Assembly: GCF_032854445.1 (NCBI RefSeq)
Contig: NC_088298.1
Span: forward strand, 15,363,504 to 15,427,503
Direction of reading: 5' to 3'
DNA length: 64,000 nt
DNA from: Liolophura sinensis
Taxonomy: Eukaryota > Mollusca > Polyplacophora > Chitonida > Chitonidae
Position numbers and translations under genes: made by a program. Shown here piece after piece: positions 60,801 to 64,000 of this stretch; position 1 is the first letter of the stretch, and each line of letters starts with the position of its first letter. The notes beneath the pieces are model-generated. The model worked only from the letters and a program-made list of their open reading frames with translations. It searched no databases and had not been told where the DNA came from.

Positions 60801-61988
60801 CATCATCAAGATCAGCAATAAGCAGCAAGAAGCCCTTGTGAAGAGGAGGTGAGGTTTACATTTTTCTTTTGTTAAAAATTTTGAGGGAAAGTTAAAATAT
60901 GTAAAACTGCTGTGACAAGTGATAAAATATGGTTAAGCTGCAGTAGAGATCTCTATTTTTCTATTCTAAAAATTAAGAGATCAGATTAGGCATAAAAAGG
61001 ATCATAATGGATTAATTAATTTTGAAAAGTTGAACTACCCTTCTTTTGTAAAAATAAAACAAAACATAAACTTGTAAACATATACTGATCAAAAAATCAA
61101 TCTAATTTCTTCAGTATATCAAATGCACGTAATTTCGTCATGAACTTGAGGTTGAATTTAATGTATCAAGTCTATTTAGTAGTTTAAAAGGAGAAAAACT
61201 GAAAAGAAAATGTGCAGCTGAGTGTGCAGCGAATTGCAAATGAATTGCATACTGCTGTGCACCCCCTGACCCAAACCATTACCATAACTGCAAACTGCAA
61301 CCGAACTGCATACTGCTGTGCACCCCCTGACCCCAAACCATTACCATGACTGCAAACTGCAACCGAACTGCATATTGCTGTGTACCCCCTGACCCAGACC
61401 ATTACCATGACTGCAAACTGCAACCCGAATTGCAAACTGCTGTGCACCCCCTGACCCAGACCATTACCATGACTGCAAACTGCAACCGAATTGCAAACTG
61501 CTGTGCACCCCCTGACCCAAACCATTACCATGACTGCAAACTGCATCAAAAACTGCACACTGCAACGTGGCTGTAGACCTCATCCACAAACATAAACAGC
61601 AACTCCATACCTGAGAAAGGAAGTGGAAAATGGAAATGGTTCTTCTTCAGAATGACTTGAATAATGCATCACCTTGTATCTTTTGTCAGAGTTACGTCAG
61701 TACTCTACTTTTTGAAGTGGAAAAGATATGCCCAACCACAACCACAAAGAGTCTAACCACAACTGCAAATCCCAACCACAACCTCAACCTATTAGGAGAA
61801 CCTCTGATCTCATTCTGCTCTGGATCTGACACAATACTGTGTCGCCCTGACTGGAAATTACACTTTCACCATAAATAACATTTTGTAAAATATAAAAACT
61901 GATAAAATGAGTTCACATTAAAAAAATAATAATAATAAAACAAGTGTAGTTCAACAGATAATTTCTTTTTCAGCGATGATAATGAAGG
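24544..61988 (+). CDS. unc-89: Obscurin/UNC-89-like giant Ig-SH3 protein, 17 coding exons in window, 3' end outside
   Basis: The exons are 24544..24820, 38020..41952, 42945..43176, 43913..44016, 45008..45257, 46062..46513, 46679..46910, 47861..47964, 50455..50704, 51099..51199, 53168..53365, 54582..54649, 55598..55744, 56468..56531, 58107..58201, 60559..60848 and 61974..61988. All junctions are GT-AG and phase-compatible, giving about 2,270 residues. Order: Ig1 (1-92), acidic disordered region (93-1377), Ig2 (about 1378-1470), Ig3 (1490-1585), second acidic linker, Ig4 (1722-1815), Ig5 (1838-1930), Ig6 (1950-2044), SH3-1 (2068-2130), phospho-type linker (LSRRKSEEAASSGEED), SH3-2 (2170-2235). 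There is no signal peptide, so it acts in the cytoplasm. SH3-2 (LVRTKPTKATPSKQGW, allowing for a frame slip) resembles the SH3 that precedes the RhoGEF in obscurin/UNC-89, M-band scaffold proteins. DH-PH and kinase domains are not in the window, so orthology is inferred; another titin-like Ig protein is the alternative. Confidence 0.7.
26130..27060 (+). repeat. Imperfect tandem duplication containing tRNA-like SINE family D
   Basis: The segments 26130-26600 and about 26610-27060 align over their length at moderate identity. Shared landmarks are TATGGCAGAG/CATGGCAGGG, GGGTGTGGTGGTTT, AGCTAACAA and CTTGCCTTTCAATCGCTA. Each ends in a tRNA-like unit with a B box (GTTCAAAACCGGCCTT). A third copy of that unit is near 31590-31720. 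The short frames seen in both copies are not conserved as protein. Confidence 0.6.
27190..27405 (+). mobile_element. Degenerate SINE family A with a (TA)n stretch
   Basis: Traces of the 3' body are visible: GAATGGTTGTGGATTTCCCC, GCCCACCATAATGCCAGCTA, then (TA)n, ATTCTTAAGTACATCATAAA and AAATAAACAAATAAATA. Confidence 0.6.
28197..28455 (+). mobile_element. Near full-length SINE family A
   Basis: It has the tRNA-like head CCTCTGTGGCTCAGTTGGTT with AGCGCG and the B box GAGTTCAAGTCCAGC. The diverged body ends ATTCTTGAGTATGGCGTAAA with a short AAATAAATA tail. It lies in intron 1 in sense orientation. Confidence 0.88.
28530..28747 (-). mobile_element. MITE-like element, family M1 copy 2 (best ends)
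   Basis: 218 bases bounded by ACCCTAAATAATC on the left and the complement of GGTCATTTAGGGT on the right, a clear terminal inverted repeat. The interior matches the other M1 copies in reverse orientation (AAGTGCATTTTCAGAGGCAA; TGAGCAAGTTAGTCATGAAC). Confidence 0.7.
28815..29475 (+). repeat. Minisatellite, 18-bp unit (ACATTGCTGACTGCANGT)
   Basis: About 36 units of 18 bp differing mainly at one base. The last units switch from GCTGAC to GCTAAC, and one single-base slip near 29310 changes register. The 18-bp period leaves long open frames on both strands (for example TLLTARTLLTAG), which I regard as artefacts. Confidence 0.95.
31590..31720 (+). mobile_element. tRNA-like SINE family D fragment
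   Basis: Contains CTTGTCTTTCAATCACTGGG, AGGTGCAGGTTCAAACCTAG (B box) and a following AATTTGAGATTTAATCC block, matching 26880-27060. Confidence 0.5.
33359..33536 (+). mobile_element. MITE-like element, family M1 copy 3
   Basis: It starts ACCCTAAATAAGC and ends TTAGGTCATTTACGGT. Internal blocks AACTTGCCCATTTTTCC, TTTTGTGACATTTATTTGCC and CAAATTTTAGGTC match the other copies; shorter because of internal deletions. Confidence 0.65.
34382..34692 (+). mobile_element. tRNA-derived SINE, family B copy 2
   Basis: The head GGCCCGGATAGCACAGTTGG (A box) and GATCAATCCTGGGTCGAGTC (B-box region) is followed by AAAAGAGGAAGTTGTAACTT, GAAGGGGATTGTGCAATGAC and GGAAATCCGTCCTGCAACAA. Intron 1, sense orientation. 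Confidence 0.85.
35430..35620 (+). mobile_element. tRNA-derived SINE, family C copy 2
   Basis: Contains GGGATCAAACCCCGGTTTGA (B-box region), CTTGCTGCTGCCTTGCTTAG, GCACTGAGAGGTTAGAGAAA, ACTGGTTGACCCAGTGCCAC and GTGGGGTGTCTTATTCC, aligning with 22150-22390 on the other strand. Confidence 0.65.
35809..36083 (-). mobile_element. Full-length SINE family A with target-site duplication
   Basis: In antisense orientation the order is tail (TTTATTTATTTTTATTTGAT), 3' block, body, then head ending CTAACCAACTGAGCCACGGA. It is flanked by the perfect 12-bp repeat GGGAAATGGTTA at 35797-35808 and 36084-36095. Confidence 0.93.
37825..37982 (+). mobile_element. 5'-truncated SINE family A next to the giant-exon acceptor, with 13-bp target-site duplication
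   Basis: The body starts at GGCCACAAGTGGGAAGGTCT and ends with AAATAAATAAATAAA. The perfect 13-bp repeat TTTTCTCTTCCAC flanks it at 37812-37824 and 37983-37995. The 3' copy of the duplication lies 25 bases before the exon at 38020, so the insertion duplicated a pyrimidine-rich stretch of the acceptor region. Confidence 0.93.
38020..41952 (+). CDS. Exon 2: giant acidic exon (about 1,311 codons) ending in the first strands of Ig2
   Basis: The acceptor CTGTTGCAG ends at 38019 and the donor ACTG|GTGAGT starts at 41953; entry and exit phases are both 1. The product is dominated by Glu, Lys, Ser, Val and Thr with almost no aromatic residues or Cys, typical of an intrinsically disordered sarcomeric linker. 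Residues about 418-470 are a dense charged helix/coiled-coil region (EKRELKRKEEVELRKKKREE). A motif occurs twice, MSKMKTFREQRDEE near residue 384 and VERMKKFRQQREEEE near 455. The second half repeats short patterns like VSAEVDI, VTSEVSM and ISVTTET. The last 26 residues (PEVVNGPAEISVEVGQTINI and following) are the A to B strands of Ig2. Antisense frames inside are shadows. Confidence 0.88.
42205..42290 (-). mobile_element. SINE family A 3'-end fragment abutting a family B SINE
   Basis: TGGTGTTTTACACCGTAATG, AAGAATATTTCATTGATACA and CGGTATTATGGTGGGA are the reverse complement of the family A 3' block. Confidence 0.65.
42300..42660 (+). mobile_element. Full-length tRNA-derived SINE, family B copy 3
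   Basis: The head GCGGCCCCGATAGCACAGTT with GGTAGAGGGTCC (A box) and GGCCAATCCTGGGTCGAGTC (B-box region) leads into the complete body and a CACTCACTCACTCACTCA tail. This is the best copy of family B in the window. Confidence 0.9.
42737..42835 (-). mobile_element. SINE family A 3' fragment
   Basis: TTTATTTTGTTTATTTGATT, GGTGTCTTATGCTGTACTCA and AACATTACGGTGGGAAGAAA are the reverse complement of the family 3' end; truncated after about 100 bases. Confidence 0.75.
42945..43176 (+). CDS. Exon 3: C to G strands of Ig2
   Basis: Encodes FPAPTVSWKKGFKNIEEGKN, then an EF region (VYTLQILNTVVADAGKYRL) and DVVLPKQKDKKEEIE. The acceptor AATTAACAG ends at 42944 and the donor is AGA|GTAAGC. Trp is present, but the usual F-strand Cys position is Thr (KYRLTASN). 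The second half is almost base-identical to exon 7. Confidence 0.88.
43707..43783 (+). repeat. Short tandem array, 9-bp unit (AAGTTACCG)
   Basis: About eight imperfect copies of AAGTTACCR with GTTATYAAG-type variants, in the intron before exon 4. Confidence 0.8.
43913..44016 (+). CDS. Exon 4: A and B strands of Ig3
   Basis: Encodes ATSQRPEKTAPEVTGPAEIS and VEMGQTLSVEVTVKG. It enters in phase 2 and exits in phase 1 (AAAG|GTCAGT). The B-strand Cys position is occupied by Val. The paralogous exon is 47861-47964. Confidence 0.87.
44045..44292 (-). mobile_element. Near full-length SINE family A, antisense
   Basis: The tail TTTATTTATTTATTTGATTG is followed by the 3' block, body and head (GCGCGTTAACCATGTGAGCC then ACGGAGGCCCC). 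Loosely similar ATTTATTTTTTGA/ATTTGTTTTTTTTTTTGA flanks suggest an eroded target duplication. Confidence 0.88.
44797..44860 (+). mobile_element. tRNA-like SINE head, isolated
   Basis: GGCCTCCGTGGCCTAGTGGT followed by TAGTGTGCTCGCACAGCACA resembles the A-box half of a tRNA-derived SINE. No B box or body follows. Confidence 0.45.
45008..45257 (+). CDS. Exon 5: C to G strands of Ig3 plus linker
   Basis: Encodes NPAPRVSWYKDDQQVVPNYR, then VYILQILNTVEADAGCYRVT and a proline-rich end (TLPAPPPDTSTGGEDVEAR). The acceptor TATATGTAG ends at 45007 and the donor is CAAG|GTATGA. It differs from exon 9 (50455-50704) at only about 10 of 250 bases. Confidence 0.88.
45425..45630 (-). mobile_element. Diverged tRNA-derived SINE, antisense
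   Basis: GTGTTTTACAATGTAAAACA, CAGCCAGCATGATGGTGGAA, GACCATCCGCAGGTTGCTGA and a head ending CTTACCACTAGACCACGAAG. The body is family A-like, but the head differs from the main family. Confidence 0.65.
45818..45935 (-). mobile_element. SINE family A 3' fragment
   Basis: TTTATTTATTTATTTGATTG, GTACTCAAGAATATTTCACA, ATACGACGGCGGCCAGCATT and GGTGGGAGGAAACCGGGCAA; the head is missing. Confidence 0.8.
46062..46513 (+). CDS. Exon 6: second acidic linker and A/B strands of Ig4
   Basis: Encodes VTLKDKEPDEVTISAEVEVT followed by repeats such as VTSEVSVEETPA and VSAEVDVGED, ending with PEVINGPAEISVEVGQTVNI. The last part is a paralogue of the 3' end of the giant exon, so the duplication included part of that exon. 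The acceptor TGCGTTTTAG ends at 46061 and the donor ACAG|GTGAGT starts at 46514. Confidence 0.86.
46679..46910 (+). CDS. Exon 7: C to G strands of Ig4
   Basis: Encodes FPAPKVSWKKGFKNIEEGKN, VYTLQILNTVVADTGKYRLT and DVVLPKQKDKKEEIE. It has the same length (232) and the same phases as exon 3. From about AAATACCGACTG to the donor the two exons look identical, whereas their first halves show scattered silent and replacement changes. Confidence 0.88.
47465..47659 (+). mobile_element. Partial SINE family A with 14-bp target-site duplication and poly-A
   Basis: It begins within the tRNA-like part (CTCTCACCAATGCGGTCGCT), has a 20-base internal deletion (GTGGGTTTCCACCCACC) and ends with a 20-base A run. 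The direct repeat TCATATTGCAAATC flanks it at 47451-47464 and 47660-47673. Confidence 0.93.
47861..47964 (+). CDS. Exon 8: A and B strands of Ig5
   Basis: Encodes ATPQRPEKTAPEVTGPAEIS and VEMGQTLAVEVTVRG. The acceptor TCTTGTCAG ends at 47860, the donor is AGAG|GTCAGT, and length and phases match exon 4. Confidence 0.87.
48132..48462 (+). mobile_element. tRNA-derived SINE, family B copy 4
   Basis: Head GGCCCCCGATAGCACTGTTG, B-box region GGTCAATCCTGGGTTGAGTC, then AAAAGAGGAAGTTGTAACTT, AGCATGAAGGGGATAGTGCA and GGAAATCCATCCTGCAACAA. The CACTCA tail is lost. Confidence 0.85.
48625..48740 (+). repeat. Small minisatellite (TTGTCTTGATAACA-like unit)
   Basis: About eight imperfect units of CTTGATAACA followed by TTGT or CTGT, 14 to 15 bp apart. 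Confidence 0.75.
48804..49050 (+). mobile_element. MITE-like element, family M2 copy 2
   Basis: The terminal inverted repeats are CAGGGGGCGATTCCACAAAG on the left and the complement of CTTTGTGGAATTGGCCCCTG on the right, extending inward through TTTCTTA/TAAGAAA. The interior is AT-rich and non-coding. Related in its ends to 20748-20967. Confidence 0.7.
49228..50205 (+). repeat. CRE-rich minisatellite, 21/22-bp units in 43-bp dimers
   Basis: About 45 units of GTGAYGTCASTGATACCCTC (plus CT or T), alternating 21 and 22 bases. About a dozen units contain a perfect TGACGTCA palindrome; the others have TGATGTCA or TGACATCA. It lies in the intron between the two exons of Ig5, about 250 bases before exon 9. 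Confidence 0.95.
50455..50704 (+). CDS. Exon 9: C to G strands of Ig5 plus linker
   Basis: Encodes NPAPRVSWYKDDQQVVPNYR, VYILQVLNTVEADAGCYRAT and TLPAPPPDTSTGGEDTETR. The acceptor TTCTCTACAG ends at 50454 and the donor is CAAG|GTATTA. It is the near-identical paralogue of exon 5. Confidence 0.88.
51099..51199 (+). CDS. Exon 10: A and B strands of Ig6
   Basis: Encodes VTVKDMEPPELSTKPESQSV and VEGEPVSLSATVTG, with a T-rich acceptor (TTTTGTCCTAAG, ending at 51098) and donor ACAG|GTAAGG. The start VTVKD parallels VTLKD of exon 6. Confidence 0.85.
51537..52082 (+). repeat. Minisatellite, 37-bp unit
   Basis: About 14 copies of AACATCTTGTGACTGTGACT followed by CGGCTTGTTAAAAGCAT, with variants (CAGC for CGGC, AACCT for AGCAT). 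It lies in the intron splitting Ig6. Confidence 0.93.
52619..52834 (+). mobile_element. MITE-like element, family M1 copy 4
   Basis: Starts near ACCAATATGACCGTAAATTT and ends GGTCATTTAGGGT. Internal blocks ACTTGCCCATTTTTCC, AGCACCAAAAATAATATTTT and TTGCCTCTAAAATGCACTTT match the other copies. Confidence 0.68.
53168..53365 (+). CDS. Exon 11: C to G strands of Ig6
   Basis: Encodes RPPPTVTWFKNNTLLRSGNN, then HFVEIASAEFLDLGNYTICV and ENPAGAVFWTVQIAVEG. It is more diverged from the duplicated Ig units. It keeps an F-strand Cys (YTICVEN) although the B-strand position in exon 10 is Ala. The acceptor TTTTAACAG ends at 53167 and the donor is GAAG|GTTTGT. Confidence 0.86.
54582..54649 (+). CDS. Exon 12: short linker exon
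   Basis: 68 bases encoding TTEQKISSGETISMKAETET and PD, between Ig6 and SH3-1. Acceptor TTTTCGACAG, donor TGAT|GTAAGC; phase 1 in, phase 0 out, matching both neighbours. Confidence 0.75.
55005..55280 (+). mobile_element. SINE family A with 10-bp target-site duplication
   Basis: The diverged head (GTGTTCGTGGCCAAGGTGAT) leads to the B box GAGTTCAAGCCCAGC, body, TTCTTGAGTACGCCGTAAAA and a broken AAATA tail. TGAAGTCATT flanks it at 54995-55004 and 55281-55290. Confidence 0.88.
55598..55744 (+). CDS. Exon 13: main part of SH3-1
   Basis: Encodes DLFMKAYIMISDHKDAATDF, then SLKKGETVEVLDTVNKDKWL and VRKQADKEK. The AYIMISDHK strand, the GETVEVLD motif and the DKWLVRK Trp are typical of SH3 domains. 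I end it at GAGAAG|GTCAGG because that junction joins in frame to VCYVPVSLLK of the next exon and completes the fold; reading on reaches a stop within seven codons. Confidence 0.82.
55877..56143 (-). mobile_element. Full-length SINE family A with 12-bp target-site duplication
   Basis: Antisense copy from TTATTTATTTATTCATTTAT to GCTAACCAACTGAGCCACGG then AGGCCCC. AAGGAAAGACAT flanks it at 55865-55876 and 56144-56155. Confidence 0.93.
56468..56531 (+). CDS. Exon 14: last strand of SH3-1 and linker
   Basis: Encodes VCYVPVSLLKSKTETEESKT and EG. The YVPVSLL segment is the 3-10 helix and final strand of the SH3 begun in exon 13. Acceptor GCATTTCAG ends at 56467; donor GAAG|GTTTGT. Confidence 0.8.
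56660..57650 (+). repeat. Minisatellite built on a CATTCAGG core, higher-order unit about 30 bp
   Basis: Nearly 1 kb of GCTCATTCAGGTTATTCAGG followed by TTCATTCAAG or TTCATTCAGG, in varying arrangements of 20 and 30 bp. It is open in the + frame for 288 codons only because the units are mostly multiples of 3 (repeats of LIQVIQVHSR). It lies in the intron after exon 14. Confidence 0.95.
58107..58201 (+). CDS. Exon 15: basic/serine-rich linker between the two SH3 domains
   Basis: Encodes VQSKTLKRQLSRRKSEEAAS and SGEEDSIRTPE. RQLS and RRKS fit basophilic kinase sites and EEAASSGEED fits acidophilic ones, so phosphorylation is a reasonable inference. Acceptor TTTTGTCAG ends at 58106; donor AGAG|GTGGGA in phase 0. 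Confidence 0.8.
58275..59520 (+). repeat. Minisatellite, 78-bp unit, about 16 copies
   Basis: The unit contains AAGTGTGTAACCAGTGGCAC, TGTGGTGTGTTAGTGTACAA, GTAGCTGGGCACTCACAGAT and AGCGGAACTGTTTTGTAC. The copies are about 95 percent alike. The 78-bp period gives a 292-codon antisense frame that is an artefact. Confidence 0.95.
59525..60012 (+). repeat. Minisatellite, 21-bp unit (GTACATGTATATACACACCAG) with 193-bp higher-order repeat
   Basis: A TACA/TATA-rich array that follows the 78-bp array without a gap. The irregular block containing CCAAGTACACCTATATACAC and GGTATATAGATGTATATACA occurs twice, offset by 193 bases, which shows duplication of a multi-unit segment. Confidence 0.93.
60120..60420 (+). 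repeat. Degenerate minisatellite (CACATTTGACCTCTGACTTC-like)
   Basis: About eight diverged units of roughly 35 bp, such as CACATTTGACCACTGAGTTC and CACATTTGCCCTCTAACTAC, just before exon 16. Confidence 0.7.
60559..60848 (+). CDS. Exon 16: SH3-2 and start of the post-SH3 region (two offsetting frame changes)
   Basis: The acceptor TTTGTACACAG ends at 60558 and the donor GGAG|GTGAGG starts at 60849. The frame opens HFPLYVAVSDYNPPDGATAS and LKLSEGQFVEVMDMENTEKW, half of an SH3 domain. After the G run at 60681-60683 the SH3-like reading continues in the +1 frame (VRTKPTKATPSKQGW, then VPASYLEE). After the G run at 60781-60784 the original frame resumes with ETFREDIIKISNKQQEALVK. The net shift is zero and the exit phase (2) still fits the next exon. 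Either the assembly has one extra and one missing base, or a short block is truly out of frame. Confidence 0.78.
61235..61545 (+). repeat. Minisatellite, about 61-bp unit, five copies
   Basis: The unit contains TGCATACTGCTGTGCACCCC, CTGACCCAAACCATTACCAT and GACTGCAAACTGCAACCGAA. It lies in the intron after exon 16. Confidence 0.9.
61974..61988 (+). CDS. Exon 17: candidate 15-base microexon
   Basis: CGATGATAATGAAGG between a strong acceptor (TTTCTTTTTCAG) and donor (GTAAGC). It fits the phase-2 exit of exon 16 exactly (AG|C GAT GAT AAT GAA GG|), adding SDDNE. No coding exon is visible after it in the window, so it may be alternatively used or be chance. Confidence 0.45.
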
Positions 61989-64000
61989 GTAAGCTAAGAG
62001 TGCCAGTTTTAGTGACAAATCAGTGTTTTATTGTGTTATTAATCACTTTATTTAAGAGGTGTGGTTGTGTGGTGTTTTTCATCAGCATTCTGTGAAAAAC
62101 TCTTTAGATCATCCTCTATCACTGCTGTGTGTTGAATCTTTATTTTGGATTTTGAAACAAAAACAAATATGCTCCAGTTTTGTCAAAACTGTAGGCAATG
62201 TGCTTGGATGGAAGTAAAGACGATTTTTTTGTTATCTGCTGTTTTTCCTTGTATTTTTTGGTGTTTTGTTTTTTACCTTCGGACATATGACAAAAATCTT
62301 CAGGAAGACTCAAAATTAAAATTTTATATATTGGATTAATTTGTATAAGAAATAAAATAACAAGTTAAAAAAAACAATTTTATGATAACAAAATCTGAAA
62401 AGACATGACATAATTAACATAGGTACATTTTCTTCTGAAATAAGAAAACAGTTTTCAGAAAAATTTGAATAAAACGGAACAAAGCTTAAGTATATGTATG
62501 GGAAACTGGAGCATCCCTGTGAAGAGCAGACTTTATATTTTCTTTTCAGTTCTACGTGTGATATTTTCAGTGAATTTGGGGTGATACGTTTATTGAAATC
62601 TTGATTTCTGTCCTTTTACATTTCTTCTATCTTTGAGTATTGATTTATTGATTGTTTTATTTGATTAAAGCTTTACTACATACTTAAGAATATTTTACTT
62701 ATACAATGGTGGCCAACATTATGGTGGGAGAAAACCCCTGACCTTTGGCATGACGCCCGCAGACCTGCCCACATACTGTATTGATGGAGATTTTTTCTCT
62801 TAATAAACCTTGTAGCATCTTTATTTGCAAATATAGTGTTACCCATCATATAAGGTACGTGTGTACTTCATCAGATATTTGCTTGCATATTGCACCCCTT
62901 TTTGTCACGACCAATAAATTCTGTCTCAGTAATGAAATTAATATGTGTAGTTAATTTTTGTCTCCATTAAATTTAATTTGTTCCATAATAGGAGATTCTT
63001 ATCGGGGGGATAGGTTTGTTCCAGCTTATATTTTTATCGTGAATAACCTTCTAATTTGTGTTTGAATTAACATGTAATGGTTATATGTTTCTGTTTAATA
63101 ATAATTATAATATAAAATAATAATAATCTAGATTTGTATAATATATGTGATACTGTTTGTTTATTGACATTAAGGTGTTTCAATTACTATCAGCTGTTTT
63201 TCTGTGTTGTAAACTCAAGTTGTCCGTCCTGTCAATCAAAGGGTGTTTATGAATTTTTTTGGGAGATTTCCACTAATATGGGATACAAATACCTATTGAA
63301 CTACTTGCCAAGGGCCTGTGGTTTTACACTGAACACTTCTGTGTTTTCCTCTCATGACACTTACATTGCCATTATAGAAACAAAATATGTTTTAGCTTGA
63401 CATTTTAATACACCAGTAATCAACCATTCAATAAAATTTAGGCTTATTATTGAATTATTATTATTATTATTATTGTTATTTTCAAATCACATAGTTCAAA
63501 CCAATACGCATTGACTTTTCCATATAAATAGCTCCATTTATAACGCTTCAGATTACATGTTTTCATTTCAAGTTAATTGGGTATTCAAAAAATACTGAAA
63601 AATATTGTATTAAGTTTCACATTTTTATTAAAATTTGTATTGAAAATTATGCATGTAGATAGCCGTCTTGTTCAATCTCCTTAAAATCAGGTCTAAAAGC
63701 TGATTGGCTCATTAGATCTTATGTATCTACAATTATTCTTAATCTGACCAATAGGATCACATATTGAGTAAAGAGGTCAAAATCATCCTCAAATTAGTGA
63801 AAGAGTTAACTTAACATCTCAGAATATGAAACCAAGAAATCAGCTGAACCATCAGTGTGATTGGGTTGGCAGAGAGGACGAAGTCAACATCCTGTAACCA
63901 TTTTATAAGAACTTAAAATCGACACACATTCCTATCCTTGTATCTTAGGTGAGATTTTTGACATCACTTTTCACATGGAAGGTCTGGCAAAAGCCAGACC
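61989..64000 (+). other. Intron of the Ig/SH3 gene running off the window
   Basis: AT-rich, with no frame resembling the DH domain expected next. It contains one antisense SINE fragment (62655-62775). Short frames here have no recognisable content. Confidence 0.55.
62655..62775 (-). mobile_element. Diverged SINE family A fragment
   Basis: Reverse-complement traces: TTTATTTGATTAAAGCTTTA, CTTAAGAATATTTTACTTAT, ACAATGGTGGCCAACATTAT and GGTGGGAGAAAACCCC. Confidence 0.7.

Overview
The window is nuclear DNA of a bilaterian animal, most likely a lophotrochozoan and probably a mollusc. The evidence is GT-AG introns, long AT-rich introns full of tRNA-derived SINEs, MITE-like elements and minisatellites, a TNFR16-type receptor with a death domain, Toll-like receptor debris, and a giant muscle-type Ig/SH3 gene. 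The species cannot be fixed from sequence alone. There is no sign of prokaryotic organisation, and no rRNA or canonical tRNA gene was seen.

Layout. (1) About 1-5.5 kb holds the last three coding exons of a p75NTR/TNFRSF16-like receptor on the + strand. They encode the transmembrane segment, a short juxtamembrane linker and the death domain; the extracellular cysteine-rich repeats lie before the window. (2) 6.7-9.2 kb is a decayed Toll-like receptor copy: signal peptide, leucine-rich repeats, LRR C-cap, transmembrane/juxtamembrane segment and TIR domain, broken by several frameshifts and stops. (3) 10.1-10.8 kb is a degraded Ty3/gypsy reverse-transcriptase fragment, followed by a SINE and two large minisatellites (13-bp unit at 11.75-12.98 kb, 33-bp unit at 13.1-14.2 kb). 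(4) 14.2-24.5 kb has no convincing coding gene. It carries SINEs and a MITE and may contain the promoter and 5' UTR exons of the next gene. (5) 24.5 kb to the right edge is one large + strand gene. I reconstruct 17 coding exons whose splice phases all agree, giving about 2,270 residues within the window.

The large protein begins with an Ig domain. A 13-kb intron and a single 3.9-kb exon follow; that exon encodes about 1,300 residues of very acidic, E/K/S/V-rich sequence. Then come five more Ig domains and two SH3 domains, with a further exon expected beyond the window. This order, the lack of a signal peptide and the SH3 sequence match the obscurin/UNC-89 group of giant sarcomeric proteins. 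In that group a RhoGEF (DH-PH) module follows the SH3, and it would lie to the right of the window. A two-Ig unit has been duplicated in tandem (exons at 41.9-45.3 kb and 46.4-50.7 kb) and the copies are still nearly identical in exons.

The introns of this gene hold an unusual density of repeats: a 43-bp-dimer array rich in TGACGTCA (49.2-50.2 kb), and arrays with periods near 37, 30, 78, 21 (in a 193-bp higher-order period) and 61 bp. Several SINEs have perfect target-site duplications, and one of them sits just upstream of the splice acceptor of the giant exon. The second SH3 exon carries two offsetting single-base frame changes at G runs, which look more like consensus errors than mutations.
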